Positions 8,922 through 17,056 of a stretch of 64,000 nucleotides of DNA are shown piece after piece (the stretch's first letter is position 1; each line of letters starts with the position of its first letter). Source of the DNA: Winogradskyella eckloniae (GTDB lineage: Bacteria > Bacteroidota > Bacteroidia > Flavobacteriales > Flavobacteriaceae); assembly GCF_013249045.1 (NCBI RefSeq), contig NZ_JABRWP010000008.1:1-64000 (forward strand). Direction: 5' to 3'. A model generated the notes under the pieces. That model ran no database searches. It saw only the letters and a program-made list of their open reading frames with translations, and was not told where the DNA came from. The position numbers were made by a program, and so were the translations under genes.

Positions 8922-9809
8922 GTGAAATACTTACAGACGAAACACGAACGTAATTCAGCAAGAATCACAGTACTTATTACTTTGATTCTGCTCTTGTTGC
9001 TGTTTGTTGTTGGTCCGCAATATATGGATCCTCCTGAAGAATATGGTGTTGCTGTAAATTTTGGTACAACAGACTTTGGTAGTGGAAACAAACCGCTAAG
9101 CGAGCCAAGAGAAGCGGTTGAAGATAACGTGGTAGAGGAAGAAGTTGTAGAAGAATCTATACCAGAAGAAACACAAGTTACGCCCACCGAAGCTGCAACA
9201 AAAGCGGAAGAAGTAATGACGCAAGAAAATGCTGAAGCTATTGCGATAAAAAAGCAAAAAGAAGCAGAGGCAAAAGCTAAAGCTGAGGCAGAAGCTAAAG
9301 CCAAAGCCGAAGCTGAGCGTGTAGAACGTGAAAAAAGAGAGGCCGAAGAAAAGAAGCGTAAAGAAGAGGCAGAGAAAAAAAAGCAATTAGATAATCTTAT
9401 TGGAGGCGTTAAAAACGCAAGTGGCACGACGGATGGAGGAGAAGGTCCTGATAGTCAAGGTGGCAATAAGGGTCAATTAGATGGCGATCCATATGCGCCT
9501 AGTTATTTTGGAGGTTCTGGACCAGGAAAAGGCGGAGTAGGCTATGGATTAGGTGGTAGAGGAAGACCTTCAAAACAAATCTATAAACAAGACTGTAATG
9601 AATATGGTTTAGTTGTGGTGAAGATAGAGGTGAATAGACAAGGTAAAGTTGTAAATGCAGAACCAGGTATTAAAGGTTCAACAAACACACATCCATGTTT
9701 ACTGGCTCCAGCAAAAAAAATTGCAATGTCGCACAAATGGCCAGCAGATGCCGACGCACCAACAACTCAAATAGGTTTTGTAAGTATTAACTTTGATGTA
9801 GGTCAATAA
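8922..9809 (+). CDS. tonB: TonB-family energy transducer
   Basis: Periplasm-spanning link that passes ExbBD energy to TonB-dependent outer-membrane receptors. There is one N-terminal membrane helix (about residues 15-32). A charged Ala/Glu/Lys-rich coiled segment (residues about 105-150) replaces the proline-rich spacer, then comes a Gly-rich stretch. The C-terminal TonB-like domain is VVVKIEVNRQGKVVNAEPG to the end, with two cysteines (QDC, HPC) that may pair. The start is a GTG at 8922: the protein begins KYLQTKHERNSAR, as in relatives, and no ATG precedes it in frame. folC starts 1 bp after the stop. Confidence 0.9.
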   Translation: MKYLQTKHERNSARITVLITLILLLLLFVVGPQYMDPPEEYGVAVNFGTTDFGSGNKPLSEPREAVEDNVVEEEVVEESIPEETQVTPTEAATKAEEVMTQENAEAIAIKKQKEAEAKAKAEAEAKAKAEAERVEREKREAEEKKRKEEAEKKKQLDNLIGGVKNASGTTDGGEGPDSQGGNKGQLDGDPYAPSYFGGSGPGKGGVGYGLGGRGRPSKQIYKQDCNEYGLVVVKIEVNRQGKVVNAEPGIKGSTNTHPCLLAPAKKIAMSHKWPADADAPTTQIGFVSINFDVGQ

Positions 9810-9810
9810 T

Positions 9811-11028
9811 ATGAACTATCAAGATACGGTCAATTGGATGTTTCAACAGCTTCCAATGTATCAAAATAAAGGCAACTCAGCCTTTAAAAAAGATTTATCG
9901 AATACACTTAAATTAGCAAAACATTTAAAACATCCAGAAAACGGATTTAGATCGATTCATGTTGGTGGCACCAATGGCAAAGGATCAACGAGTCATATGT
10001 TGGCTTCAGTATTACAAGAAGCAGGCTATAAAGTAGGTTTGTATACATCGCCACATTTAAAAGATTTTAGAGAGCGTATACGCATAAATGGTACTGTAAT
10101 TAGTAAACAGGCTGTAATCGGTTTTATAAAACGAAACAAAGGCTTTTTAGAAGCAAATCACTTGTCGTTTTTTGAAATGACTGTAGGTATGGCATTCCAT
10201 TATTTTGCAAAACAAAATGTAGACATTGCGGTTATAGAAGTAGGTTTAGGTGGACGCTTAGATTCTACCAATATCATAATGCCAGAATTATCTGTAATCA
10301 CCAACATTGGTTTTGATCATACTTTATTTCTAGGAGATACACTACAAAAAATTGCAGGAGAAAAAGCAGGCATCATTAAAAGAAAAGTTCCAGTAGTTAT
10401 TGGAGAAACACATGCTGAAACAAAAACTGTATTTCTAAGTAAGGCAAAAGAAACACAATCTGATATTTATTTTGCTGACCAAACGATAACTGAAGTTTTA
10501 GAAAGTGACCTAAAAGGATCATATCAAATTCATAATATAAAAACAGTTTTGCAATCTTTAGACGTTTTAAAGAATAAAGGATTTAAGATTTCTAATGACC
10601 ATTTAAAAAATGGACTATTAAAGGTAGTAAAGCATACAGGTTTACAAGGTCGATGGCAACTTCTGGGTAATAAACCTATGATAATTTGTGATACTGCGCA
10701 TAACAAAGAAGGGTTGCAGTACGTGTTAGAACAAATTGAAAATACAGATTATAATCAGCTTCATATTGTTTTTGGAGTTGTAAATGATAAAGATTTAAAG
10801 TCTATTCTACCACTTTTGCCTAGCCATGCGATCTATTATTTAGCAAAACCAAATGTGCAAAGAGGATTAGATGAAAATGTTTTAAGGAAGGCATTTTTAA
10901 AACAACAACTAAAGTGTGCGTCCTATAGCAGTGTAAATGAGGCGTTAACGCAAGCCAAATCCGTGGCACAGTTAGATGATTTAATCTACGTTGGAGGTAG
11001 TACTTTTGTTGTAGCAGAAATAATTTAA
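9811..11028 (+). CDS. folC: Folylpolyglutamate synthase / dihydrofolate synthase
   Basis: Adds glutamate to dihydropteroate and folates (ATP-dependent, cytoplasmic), of the Mur-ligase fold. The P-loop VGGTNGKGSTSHML is near residue 50. YTSPHLKDFRERI, FEMTVGMAF, EVGLGGRLDSTN and TNIGFDHTLFLGDT follow in the normal family order, and the C-terminal domain has ICDTAHNKEGL. The 405 residues are complete. It starts 1 bp after tonB, so it is translated from the same transcript although it has no functional link with TonB. Confidence 0.95.
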   Translation: MNYQDTVNWMFQQLPMYQNKGNSAFKKDLSNTLKLAKHLKHPENGFRSIHVGGTNGKGSTSHMLASVLQEAGYKVGLYTSPHLKDFRERIRINGTVISKQAVIGFIKRNKGFLEANHLSFFEMTVGMAFHYFAKQNVDIAVIEVGLGGRLDSTNIIMPELSVITNIGFDHTLFLGDTLQKIAGEKAGIIKRKVPVVIGETHAETKTVFLSKAKETQSDIYFADQTITEVLESDLKGSYQIHNIKTVLQSLDVLKNKGFKISNDHLKNGLLKVVKHTGLQGRWQLLGNKPMIICDTAHNKEGLQYVLEQIENTDYNQLHIVFGVVNDKDLKSILPLLPSHAIYYLAKPNVQRGLDENVLRKAFLKQQLKCASYSSVNEALTQAKSVAQLDDLIYVGGSTFVVAEII

Positions 11029-11046
11029 TTTTTTTTGAAAAAATGT

Positions 11047-11076
11047 TTTGAGATATTAAAAACTAGACTATATTTG
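11047..11076 (+). promoter_or_regulatory. Promoter of tRNA-Val
   Basis: TTTG (11047-11050) and TATATTTG (11069-11076), 18 bp apart, fit the Bacteroidota TTG-N17-23-TAnnTTTG promoter very well. The tRNA begins 16 bp after the -7 box. Confidence 0.75.
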
Positions 11077-11091
11077 CAGTCCTAATTATTA

Positions 11092-11166
11092 GGGCGACTA
11101 GCTCAGTTGGTTCAGAGCACTTGGTTTACACCCAAGGGGTCAGGGGTTCGAATCCCTTGTCGCCCA
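11092..11166 (+). tRNA. tRNA-Val, anticodon TAC
   Basis: A full cloverleaf can be folded by eye. The acceptor stem is GGGCGAC with GTCGCCC, and the D stem is GCTC with GAGC. The anticodon stem is CTTGG with CCAAG around the loop TTTACAC (anticodon TAC), and the T arm loop is TTCGAAT. The discriminator base is A and CCA is not encoded. It has its own promoter and terminator. Confidence 0.97.
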
Positions 11167-11175
11167 CAAAATAAG

Positions 11176-11213
11176 AATCCCGATTTACATTTGTAAATCG
11201 GGATTTCTGTTTT
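11176..11213 (+). terminator. Intrinsic terminator after tRNA-Val
   Basis: The 13-bp arms AATCCCGATTTAC and GTAAATCGGGATT enclose a 4-base loop, followed by a T-rich tract. It lies 9 bp after the tRNA. Confidence 0.88.
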
Positions 11214-11257
11214 ATAAATGTTATTTTTTATAAGTCATAATTCTTATTGCGTTTTTA

Positions 11258-11265
11258 TAACTTTG
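11258..11265 (+). promoter_or_regulatory. -7 promoter box of the outer-membrane receptor gene
   Basis: TAACTTTG fits TAnnTTTG and lies 31 bp before the ATG at 11297. The -33 part is not clear. Confidence 0.45.
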
Positions 11266-11296
11266 CCAATAATTTTAATTTAGAATTACATCCATA

Positions 11297-13672
11297 ATGA
11301 GGTTCTCAAAACATCTATTCATTCTTTTTATTTTCCTGTATTGTTCTACATTACTAGCTCAGAGTAAAGAGATAAGTATTGTTGGTATTTTAGTAGAAGA
11401 AGCATCAATGCAGCCTATTCCGTATGCAACAATAGCACTCTTTAAAAATGATTCAAAAGACATTATAGGTGGTACAACATCTAATGATATTGGCGAATTT
11501 GAACTAGTGACATCTAGTACTAACTTTTTTATAGAAATTAGTTTTATGGGCTTTAAAACAAAAACTATTACAGAGTTTAAAATTCAAAATTCAAAAATTA
11601 ATTTAGGGAGAATTAAACTTTCAGAAGACAATGAAATACTCGATGAAGTTGTTGTACAAGCCGAAGTGTCTAAAACCGTTTTTAAATTAGATAAACGCGT
11701 ATTTAATATTGGCAAAGATATCAGTAGTACAGGTGCTAGTGCATTAGAAGTCCTTAATAATGTGCCATCGGTTACAGTTAATATTGAAGGCGAAATTAGC
11801 TTAAGAGGAAGCGCTGGAGTGCAAATATTAATTAATGGAAAGCCTTCGGTATTGGCAGACGAGTCTAGCAATGCCTTAGGGACAATTACTGCAGATATGA
11901 TTGAGAGTATTGAAGTTATTACTAACCCTTCAGCAAAATATGAAGCTTCTGGTACGGCAGGTATTTTAAACATTATATTAAAAAAAGAAGAAAAGAAGGG
12001 CTGGAATGGTTCAATTTCTCTAAATACAGGTATACCAGACAATCATAGTATAGGTATTAGTCTTAATCGTAGAACCGAAAAATTTAATTTGTTTACACAA
12101 ATAGGAGCAGGCTACAGGTCTTTACCAAGGGAAAGTTCTGCTATTAATACAAATTTAGTGGATGATGAAGTTATTTACAGTGATGGATTGGCTTACAGAG
12201 ATGAAACGTTTTATAATATCACTTTAGGTACGGATTATCATATAAATGATCTCAATGTCTTAACATTATCAGGAAACTTTGCCTATGAGATTGAAGACCA
12301 ACCCTCCGAAACTAATTTTAGATTTTTTGATGCGAATGATGTATTACAATCAAGTTGGTTAAGACGTGAAACGACAGAAGCGACTAACCCTAAATATCAA
12401 TATGAATTTAATTATAAAAAGCAATTTGCGAATAACGATGAGCACGCACTTATTTTAAGTGCATTAGGACGGTTTTTTGGAAAGGACCAATCCTCTCAGT
12501 TCGAAAATATAACAGAGTCTGGAAGCGATGTGGATAGTGACCAGCAAACGGATACAAATTTTAAACAAGCAGACTATACTTTTAAAGTAGATTATACAAA
12601 CCCGTTGTCAGATACTTACACGATAGAGGTTGGAGCCCAATATGTTATTAATGATGTTGGAAATGATTATGAAGTAAGAGATTTTGATGGTGCTACATAT
12701 GTTGTAAATCAAGATTTAACCAATAATTTTGAATACAATCAAAAGGTCTTAGGTGTATATTTTACAGGAGCTTATGAATTAGAAAAATTGGGTATAAAAG
12801 CAGGTCTACGTCTAGAGAATACAGACTTAAGCACCTTACTGACCAATACAAATGATTCTAATGCTCAAAATTTTACAAACTATTTTCCATCTGTACATAC
12901 ATCGTATAAGTTGAGTGATAATATGTCTCTACAGTTAGGATTTTCTAGACGTATTTTTAGACCTAGATTATGGGATTTAAATCCGTTTTTTAATATCAGA
13001 AATAATTTTAATATCAGAATCGGAAATCCTGATTTGCAGCCAGAATTTACAGATTCTTACGAATTAACAAGTATTTATAAAATAGGAAAAACCTCTTTTA
13101 GTTCTAGTTTGTATTATAAAAAGACTTCTGATGTTATTGAACGTGTTGCTACTTTTGAAGATAATATCACGACTACAATCCCTCAAAATATTGGCACAAA
13201 TGGTTCCATTGGCTTTGAAACCAATGGTAAATATAGTCCGAGCAAATGGTTAACGTTAACTGGCGATTTTAATTATAATTATTTTGATCGTAATGGTGTT
13301 TTTGAAACTCAATCTTTCGATTTTTCAGGGCGTCAGTGGTCCACACGTTTAGGATCTAAAATAGGTTTACCAGCAGATATAGATTTAGAGTTAACAGGAC
13401 GTTATCAGTCTGGTTACGAAACAATTCAAGGCGAGGTGTCTGGTTTTGCTTTTTTAGATTTAGGCATTCGTAAAAAAATCTTTAAAGGAAAAGCTGTTAT
13501 CAATTTGGGTGTTAGAGATGTATTTGAATCTAGGATATCAGAAACTAACGTTTATCAACCAACATTTGAAACTTATAGTTTTGATCAACGTGGTCGTTTT
13601 GTGACCTTAGGATTAAGTTACGGTTTTGGTAAAGGAGAAGCTATGACATATTCAGGCGGTAGAAGAAGATAA
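11297..13672 (+). CDS. TonB-dependent-receptor-like outer-membrane beta-barrel protein
   Basis: Outer-membrane protein with signal peptide RFSKHLFILFIFLYCSTLLA cut before QSKE. A carboxypeptidase-regulatory-like beta-sandwich follows (about residues 28-115, with GTTSNDIGEFEL and ISFMGFKTKTI). Then comes a plug-like domain (about 130-230: VLNNVPSVTVNIEGEISLRG, VQILINGKPS, IEVITNPSAKYEASGTAGILN) and a long barrel to residue 791. This is the Bacteroidota receptor subgroup whose ligands are mostly unknown; the plug is degenerate but recognisable. No SusD-like partner is adjacent, so it is not a polysaccharide-utilisation pair. The gene stands alone and converges on murF. Confidence 0.85.
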   Translation: MRFSKHLFILFIFLYCSTLLAQSKEISIVGILVEEASMQPIPYATIALFKNDSKDIIGGTTSNDIGEFELVTSSTNFFIEISFMGFKTKTITEFKIQNSKINLGRIKLSEDNEILDEVVVQAEVSKTVFKLDKRVFNIGKDISSTGASALEVLNNVPSVTVNIEGEISLRGSAGVQILINGKPSVLADESSNALGTITADMIESIEVITNPSAKYEASGTAGILNIILKKEEKKGWNGSISLNTGIPDNHSIGISLNRRTEKFNLFTQIGAGYRSLPRESSAINTNLVDDEVIYSDGLAYRDETFYNITLGTDYHINDLNVLTLSGNFAYEIEDQPSETNFRFFDANDVLQSSWLRRETTEATNPKYQYEFNYKKQFANNDEHALILSALGRFFGKDQSSQFENITESGSDVDSDQQTDTNFKQADYTFKVDYTNPLSDTYTIEVGAQYVINDVGNDYEVRDFDGATYVVNQDLTNNFEYNQKVLGVYFTGAYELEKLGIKAGLRLENTDLSTLLTNTNDSNAQNFTNYFPSVHTSYKLSDNMSLQLGFSRRIFRPRLWDLNPFFNIRNNFNIRIGNPDLQPEFTDSYELTSIYKIGKTSFSSSLYYKKTSDVIERVATFEDNITTTIPQNIGTNGSIGFETNGKYSPSKWLTLTGDFNYNYFDRNGVFETQSFDFSGRQWSTRLGSKIGLPADIDLELTGRYQSGYETIQGEVSGFAFLDLGIRKKIFKGKAVINLGVRDVFESRISETNVYQPTFETYSFDQRGRFVTLGLSYGFGKGEAMTYSGGRRR

Positions 13673-13680
13673 ACAGTTAG

Positions 13681-13714
13681 CGTAAAATTTACGTGATGTA
13701 ATTTACATTACATC
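13681..13714. other. Two small hairpins at the receptor/murF convergence
   Basis: CGTAAA-A-TTTACG (13681-13693) and GATGTAAT-TTAC-ATTACATC (13695-13714) lie back to back; the second overlaps the murF stop codon. There is no T run on either side, so termination by them is uncertain. Confidence 0.4.
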
Positions 13715-14983
13715 TAATAATCGTTCTAAAGCCATTCCACGTGATCCTTTAATTAAAACCGTAGCATTTTGGAGTGCCAATGATTCAACCTTTGGCTTTA
13801 TATCTTCAAAATTTGCAAAGCGTTTGGTCGTTGTTTTAGCTTGTGTTTTTCCAAAATTCTGCCCAATTAAGAATATGTTATTATCAAAATTGTTTTCAGC
13901 AAAATCTACAATAGCTTGATGCTCTTTTTCGGCTTCAGTACCTAATTCAAACATATCACCAAGAAAAAGGAATTTGTTTTCAACCTTTAATTGTTTCATG
14001 TTTTGTAGTGCTGCCAACATACTTGTTGGGTTAGCATTATAAGCATCTAATATAATTTTGATACTCCCTTTTTTTATGATCTCAGATCTATTATTATCTG
14101 GTACATAGTTTTCTATTCCTTTCTTAATGTTGTCAACAGAAATGTTAAAATGTTGACCAATGGCAATCGCTACAGCGATGTTCGCGTAATTGTAACTACC
14201 TATAAGTTGGCTTTTTATTTGGGTGTTTTTATAGTTTAAGGTAACATTGGGATTCGCATCTACAAATGAAACAACACAATCATTTGTAATAGCGTTACCA
14301 AAAGTGATGCTTTTAGAATAATCGTTTAGTTGCGCGATTTGTTGTTGGTCATCATCGTTTACAAATAAGGTTTTGTTTTGTGTTTTAATAAAGTCATAAA
14401 GTTCTGACTTACCTTTTATAACACCTTCTACGCTGCCAAAACCTTCTAAGTGAGCCTTACCAAAGTTGGTAATTAATCCATAGTCTGGTTGTGCAATATG
14501 GCTTAAGAAATTAATCTCATGCAAGTGATTAGCTCCCATTTCAACAATACCAAAATCTAATGCTTCAGTAAATTGCAGTAAAGTTAATGGAACGCCTATG
14601 TGGTTGTTTAAATTACCTATAGTTGCTTTGACATTGTAAGTTGTGCTAAGTACAGCATTTATAAGCTCCTTTGTAGTCGTTTTTCCATTACTACCTGTTA
14701 ATGCTATAATGGGTATGTTAATGGTTTTTCTGTGAAATGAAGCTAAGTCTTGGAGCGTGGTCAGTACATCATCAACTAGAATGCACTGTGTATTGATAAC
14801 CGCATTTTTATCATCTATCACACAGTATTTAGCACCTCCATTAAATGCTTGTGAGACAAATGCATTTCCGTCAAAATTGTCACCTTTAAGAGCAAAGTAA
14901 AAGCACTCTGGTTGTAGTTTTCTAGTGTCTGTACAAATGCCAGAAGTAGATTTAAACTTTTTATAAATATCAGCTATGTTCAT
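13703..14983 (-). CDS. murF: UDP-MurNAc-tripeptide D-Ala-D-Ala ligase
   Basis: Last cytoplasmic ligase of the peptidoglycan precursor: it adds D-Ala-D-Ala to UDP-MurNAc-tripeptide using ATP. The P-loop ALTGSNGKTTTKELI is near residue 95. EMGANHLHEI, ITNFGKAHLEGFGS and the C-terminal LDAYNANPTSM are MurF/MurE signatures. The length of 426 residues is standard. It lies downstream of gldJ on the same strand, but a strong terminator separates them, so it needs readthrough or a promoter within the 67-bp gap. Confidence 0.95.
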   Translation of the reverse strand: MNIADIYKKFKSTSGICTDTRKLQPECFYFALKGDNFDGNAFVSQAFNGGAKYCVIDDKNAVINTQCILVDDVLTTLQDLASFHRKTINIPIIALTGSNGKTTTKELINAVLSTTYNVKATIGNLNNHIGVPLTLLQFTEALDFGIVEMGANHLHEINFLSHIAQPDYGLITNFGKAHLEGFGSVEGVIKGKSELYDFIKTQNKTLFVNDDDQQQIAQLNDYSKSITFGNAITNDCVVSFVDANPNVTLNYKNTQIKSQLIGSYNYANIAVAIAIGQHFNISVDNIKKGIENYVPDNNRSEIIKKGSIKIILDAYNANPTSMLAALQNMKQLKVENKFLFLGDMFELGTEAEKEHQAIVDFAENNFDNNIFLIGQNFGKTQAKTTTKRFANFEDIKPKVESLALQNATVLIKGSRGMALERLLDVM

Positions 14984-14995
14984 AGGCTTAAAAAT

Positions 14996-15029
14996 AAAAA
15001 AGTCCTGATTAATTTATCAGGACTTTTTT
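14996..15029 (-). terminator. Intrinsic terminator between gldJ and murF
   Basis: On the minus strand the arms AAAAAAGTCCTGAT and ATCAGGACTTTTTT fold around a 6-base loop and end in a T run. It lies 21 bp after the gldJ stop and only 12 bp before the murF start codon. It therefore sits inside the murF leader. Confidence 0.85.
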
Positions 15030-15050
15030 AAAATATTATTAAACGATTAT

Positions 15051-16727
15051 TTAGTTACGTCTTTTTCCACCTTTTTGGCTCTTAGAACCAACTCTAGAAA
15101 CTGCACATCTAAATCCGATGTAATCAGTAGCCATATCTTGTGGGAAGTAACGACGTTGAGCAGGATCTATCCAGTAAGCTCTATCTCTCCAAGAACCTCC
15201 TTTGTACACTCTAACCTCGTCATTAATTAATGATGTTCTATTACTAGATTTATCATATTCTCTAATTAATTTACCTTCAGCAGAATCTACTTCAACTCTA
15301 TGTTTAGGTGAATTGTACATTTTACCTGTATCGTTATTTTTGCTTCCTTCAGTTTCGTCAAAACTTTCTCTGTAGTAACGTGAAGAACGTTTGTCTCCAT
15401 CTCTAAAGTTTCTGTTATCACTTTGGCTGAAGTTAGCTCTTAAGTATGTTTCTTCTTCATCAATCGGAACTCTAGCAATTTCACCAGGTAAATCTCTAGC
15501 TACAATCTTTCCGTTTGGTAAAGTATCGTATACTATTTCATCAACAGTTACAATTTTTACAGTACCATCTTCATTGATTGCGTTTTTAGAATATACATTT
15601 CCTCTATAATAGTTAAAGTCATTAAATTCATCATCAACAATTGGTCTATATACATCGGCTACCCATTCTGCAACGTTACCAGCCATATCATATAATCCGT
15701 AATCGTTAGGAGAGTATGTTTTAACTTCTGCTGTAATATCTGCACCATCGTCAGACCAACCTGCAATTCCACCGTAATCTCCTTTTCCTTGCTTAAAGTT
15801 AGCCATTTGGTCACCACGATTTACACGTTTACCAGATCTTGTATACTGACCATCCCAAGGGTATTTTTTACGTCCTCTATATACATTATAACTACGTAAT
15901 TCACTCATTCCTAAAGCAGCATATTCCCACTCAGCTTCGGTCGGTAGTCTATATTTAACTGGGATTAATCCTGTTTCTCTACTTGCGTATACGTTTACAG
16001 GGTTACCTTCAGCATCAGTTTGTTGTTTACGTTTTCCGCCTTCTAATACTTCTGTGTTTCCACCGTAAGTTTGTGAAGGTGCGTTTATATAGGTATCGGT
16101 ACTAAATGTACTTTCTGCACTTACGTCAGTAAGGTGTGCATCTCTTTTAATATAACCCGACTCTTGTAAAGCCATTTCAGCGACACGATCAGTTCTCCAA
16201 TTTGCGTATTCAACGGCTTGAATCCAACTCACACCAACAACTGGGTAGTTTGCATAGCCAGGATGACGTAAATAGTTTTCAGTCATCATTTCGTTATATC
16301 CTAAACGATTTCTCCATACCAATGTATCTGGAAGTGCTCCTTTATAAATTAAAGCATAATTAGGATCTTCTGGAGGATAAACATTTTTTAAATAATCTAG
16401 ATAAAACGTGTAATTAAGATTCGTTACCTCAGTTTCATCCATATAAAATGATTGAACGTGTTGTTGATTTGGAGCATTGTTCCAATCGTGCATTGGGTCA
16501 TCTTGTACTTTACCCATTGTAAATGTTCCACCTTCAATAAAAGATGTTCCTGGAGGTGTTTCTTGCTCCTTGAATTGGGTGTTGTACTGAAAACCACCTT
16601 TTTTATCGTTGATTTTCCAGCCAGTGGCACTATCTACATTGCCAGCATTAGAAGAACGATTACAGCTAACTATTGTAGCGCAAAGCGTTAATGCAATAAG
16701 TAATTTTAGGTTTGAGACATGTTTCAT
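15051..16727 (-). CDS. gldJ: Gliding motility lipoprotein GldJ
   Basis: Lipoprotein of the type IX secretion/gliding machinery (established for GldJ in Flavobacterium). The start shows a short hydrophobic signal and lipobox LCATIVSC with Cys near residue 22. The rest is a formylglycine-generating-enzyme/sulfatase-modifying-factor fold: GGTFTMGKVQDD, DETEVTNLNYTFYLDYL, PVVGVSWIQAVEYANW, YRLPTEAEWEYAALG, GLYDMAGNVAEWVADV and VYKGGSWRDRAYW near the end. At about 558 residues it has GldJ length. ATG 16727 was chosen; ATG 16733 two codons upstream is equally possible. The divergent porU, with porV behind it, supports the name: this gldJ/porU/porV order is known from gliding flavobacteria. Confidence 0.94.
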   Translation of the reverse strand: MKHVSNLKLLIALTLCATIVSCNRSSNAGNVDSATGWKINDKKGGFQYNTQFKEQETPPGTSFIEGGTFTMGKVQDDPMHDWNNAPNQQHVQSFYMDETEVTNLNYTFYLDYLKNVYPPEDPNYALIYKGALPDTLVWRNRLGYNEMMTENYLRHPGYANYPVVGVSWIQAVEYANWRTDRVAEMALQESGYIKRDAHLTDVSAESTFSTDTYINAPSQTYGGNTEVLEGGKRKQQTDAEGNPVNVYASRETGLIPVKYRLPTEAEWEYAALGMSELRSYNVYRGRKKYPWDGQYTRSGKRVNRGDQMANFKQGKGDYGGIAGWSDDGADITAEVKTYSPNDYGLYDMAGNVAEWVADVYRPIVDDEFNDFNYYRGNVYSKNAINEDGTVKIVTVDEIVYDTLPNGKIVARDLPGEIARVPIDEEETYLRANFSQSDNRNFRDGDKRSSRYYRESFDETEGSKNNDTGKMYNSPKHRVEVDSAEGKLIREYDKSSNRTSLINDEVRVYKGGSWRDRAYWIDPAQRRYFPQDMATDYIGFRCAVSRVGSKSQKGGKRRN

Positions 16728-16733
16728 ATCCAT

Positions 16734-17056
16734 AGGTTTAAGTAAGCTCGTTTAATTTTAGAGTCGCAATATAGCAATTAAAGGTAAACTAACAACTTTT
16801 TTTCGCATCAAAATGCAAAAAAATGTGCATTTCATCCTTTTTTTTGGACATCACAACGGATTTTTGGCCATTTGTCGATGTATTTTACCCTTTATTAACG
16901 AGGCTAAATCTGATTTATTGTTGTATTTTTGAAATAAAAATTAATCGGTCATAATAACAGCTATTAATTACCGTTATTTTACTGTGAAAATTGTGATTTC
17001 GTCAATTTTATGACCTTTTCTCTATTATAAGTGTTATATAATTTAGTATTAAATTA
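16734..17056. promoter_or_regulatory. Divergent gldJ/porU intergenic region with promoter boxes
   Basis: This 323-bp stretch holds no gene. On the plus strand TATTTTTG (16924-16931) fits the -7 consensus and lies 126 bp before porU, which would give a long leader. On the minus strand a weaker TATATTGC-like box lies about 40-50 bp before gldJ. No clear -33 TTG accompanies either box. No palindromic operator stands out. The region is T-rich, with runs of T around 16798-16803 and 16839-16846. Confidence 0.45.

Noticed and set aside
9096..9386. Long minus-strand reading frames opposite tonB
   Set aside because: They mirror the repetitive Ala/Glu/Lys codons of the TonB spacer and give low-complexity Phe/Ser-rich protein with no recognisable domain.
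16900..17056. AATAAC...GTTATT inverted repeat before porU as an operator
   Set aside because: Arms of only six A/T-rich bases with a 14-base spacer; expected by chance here.
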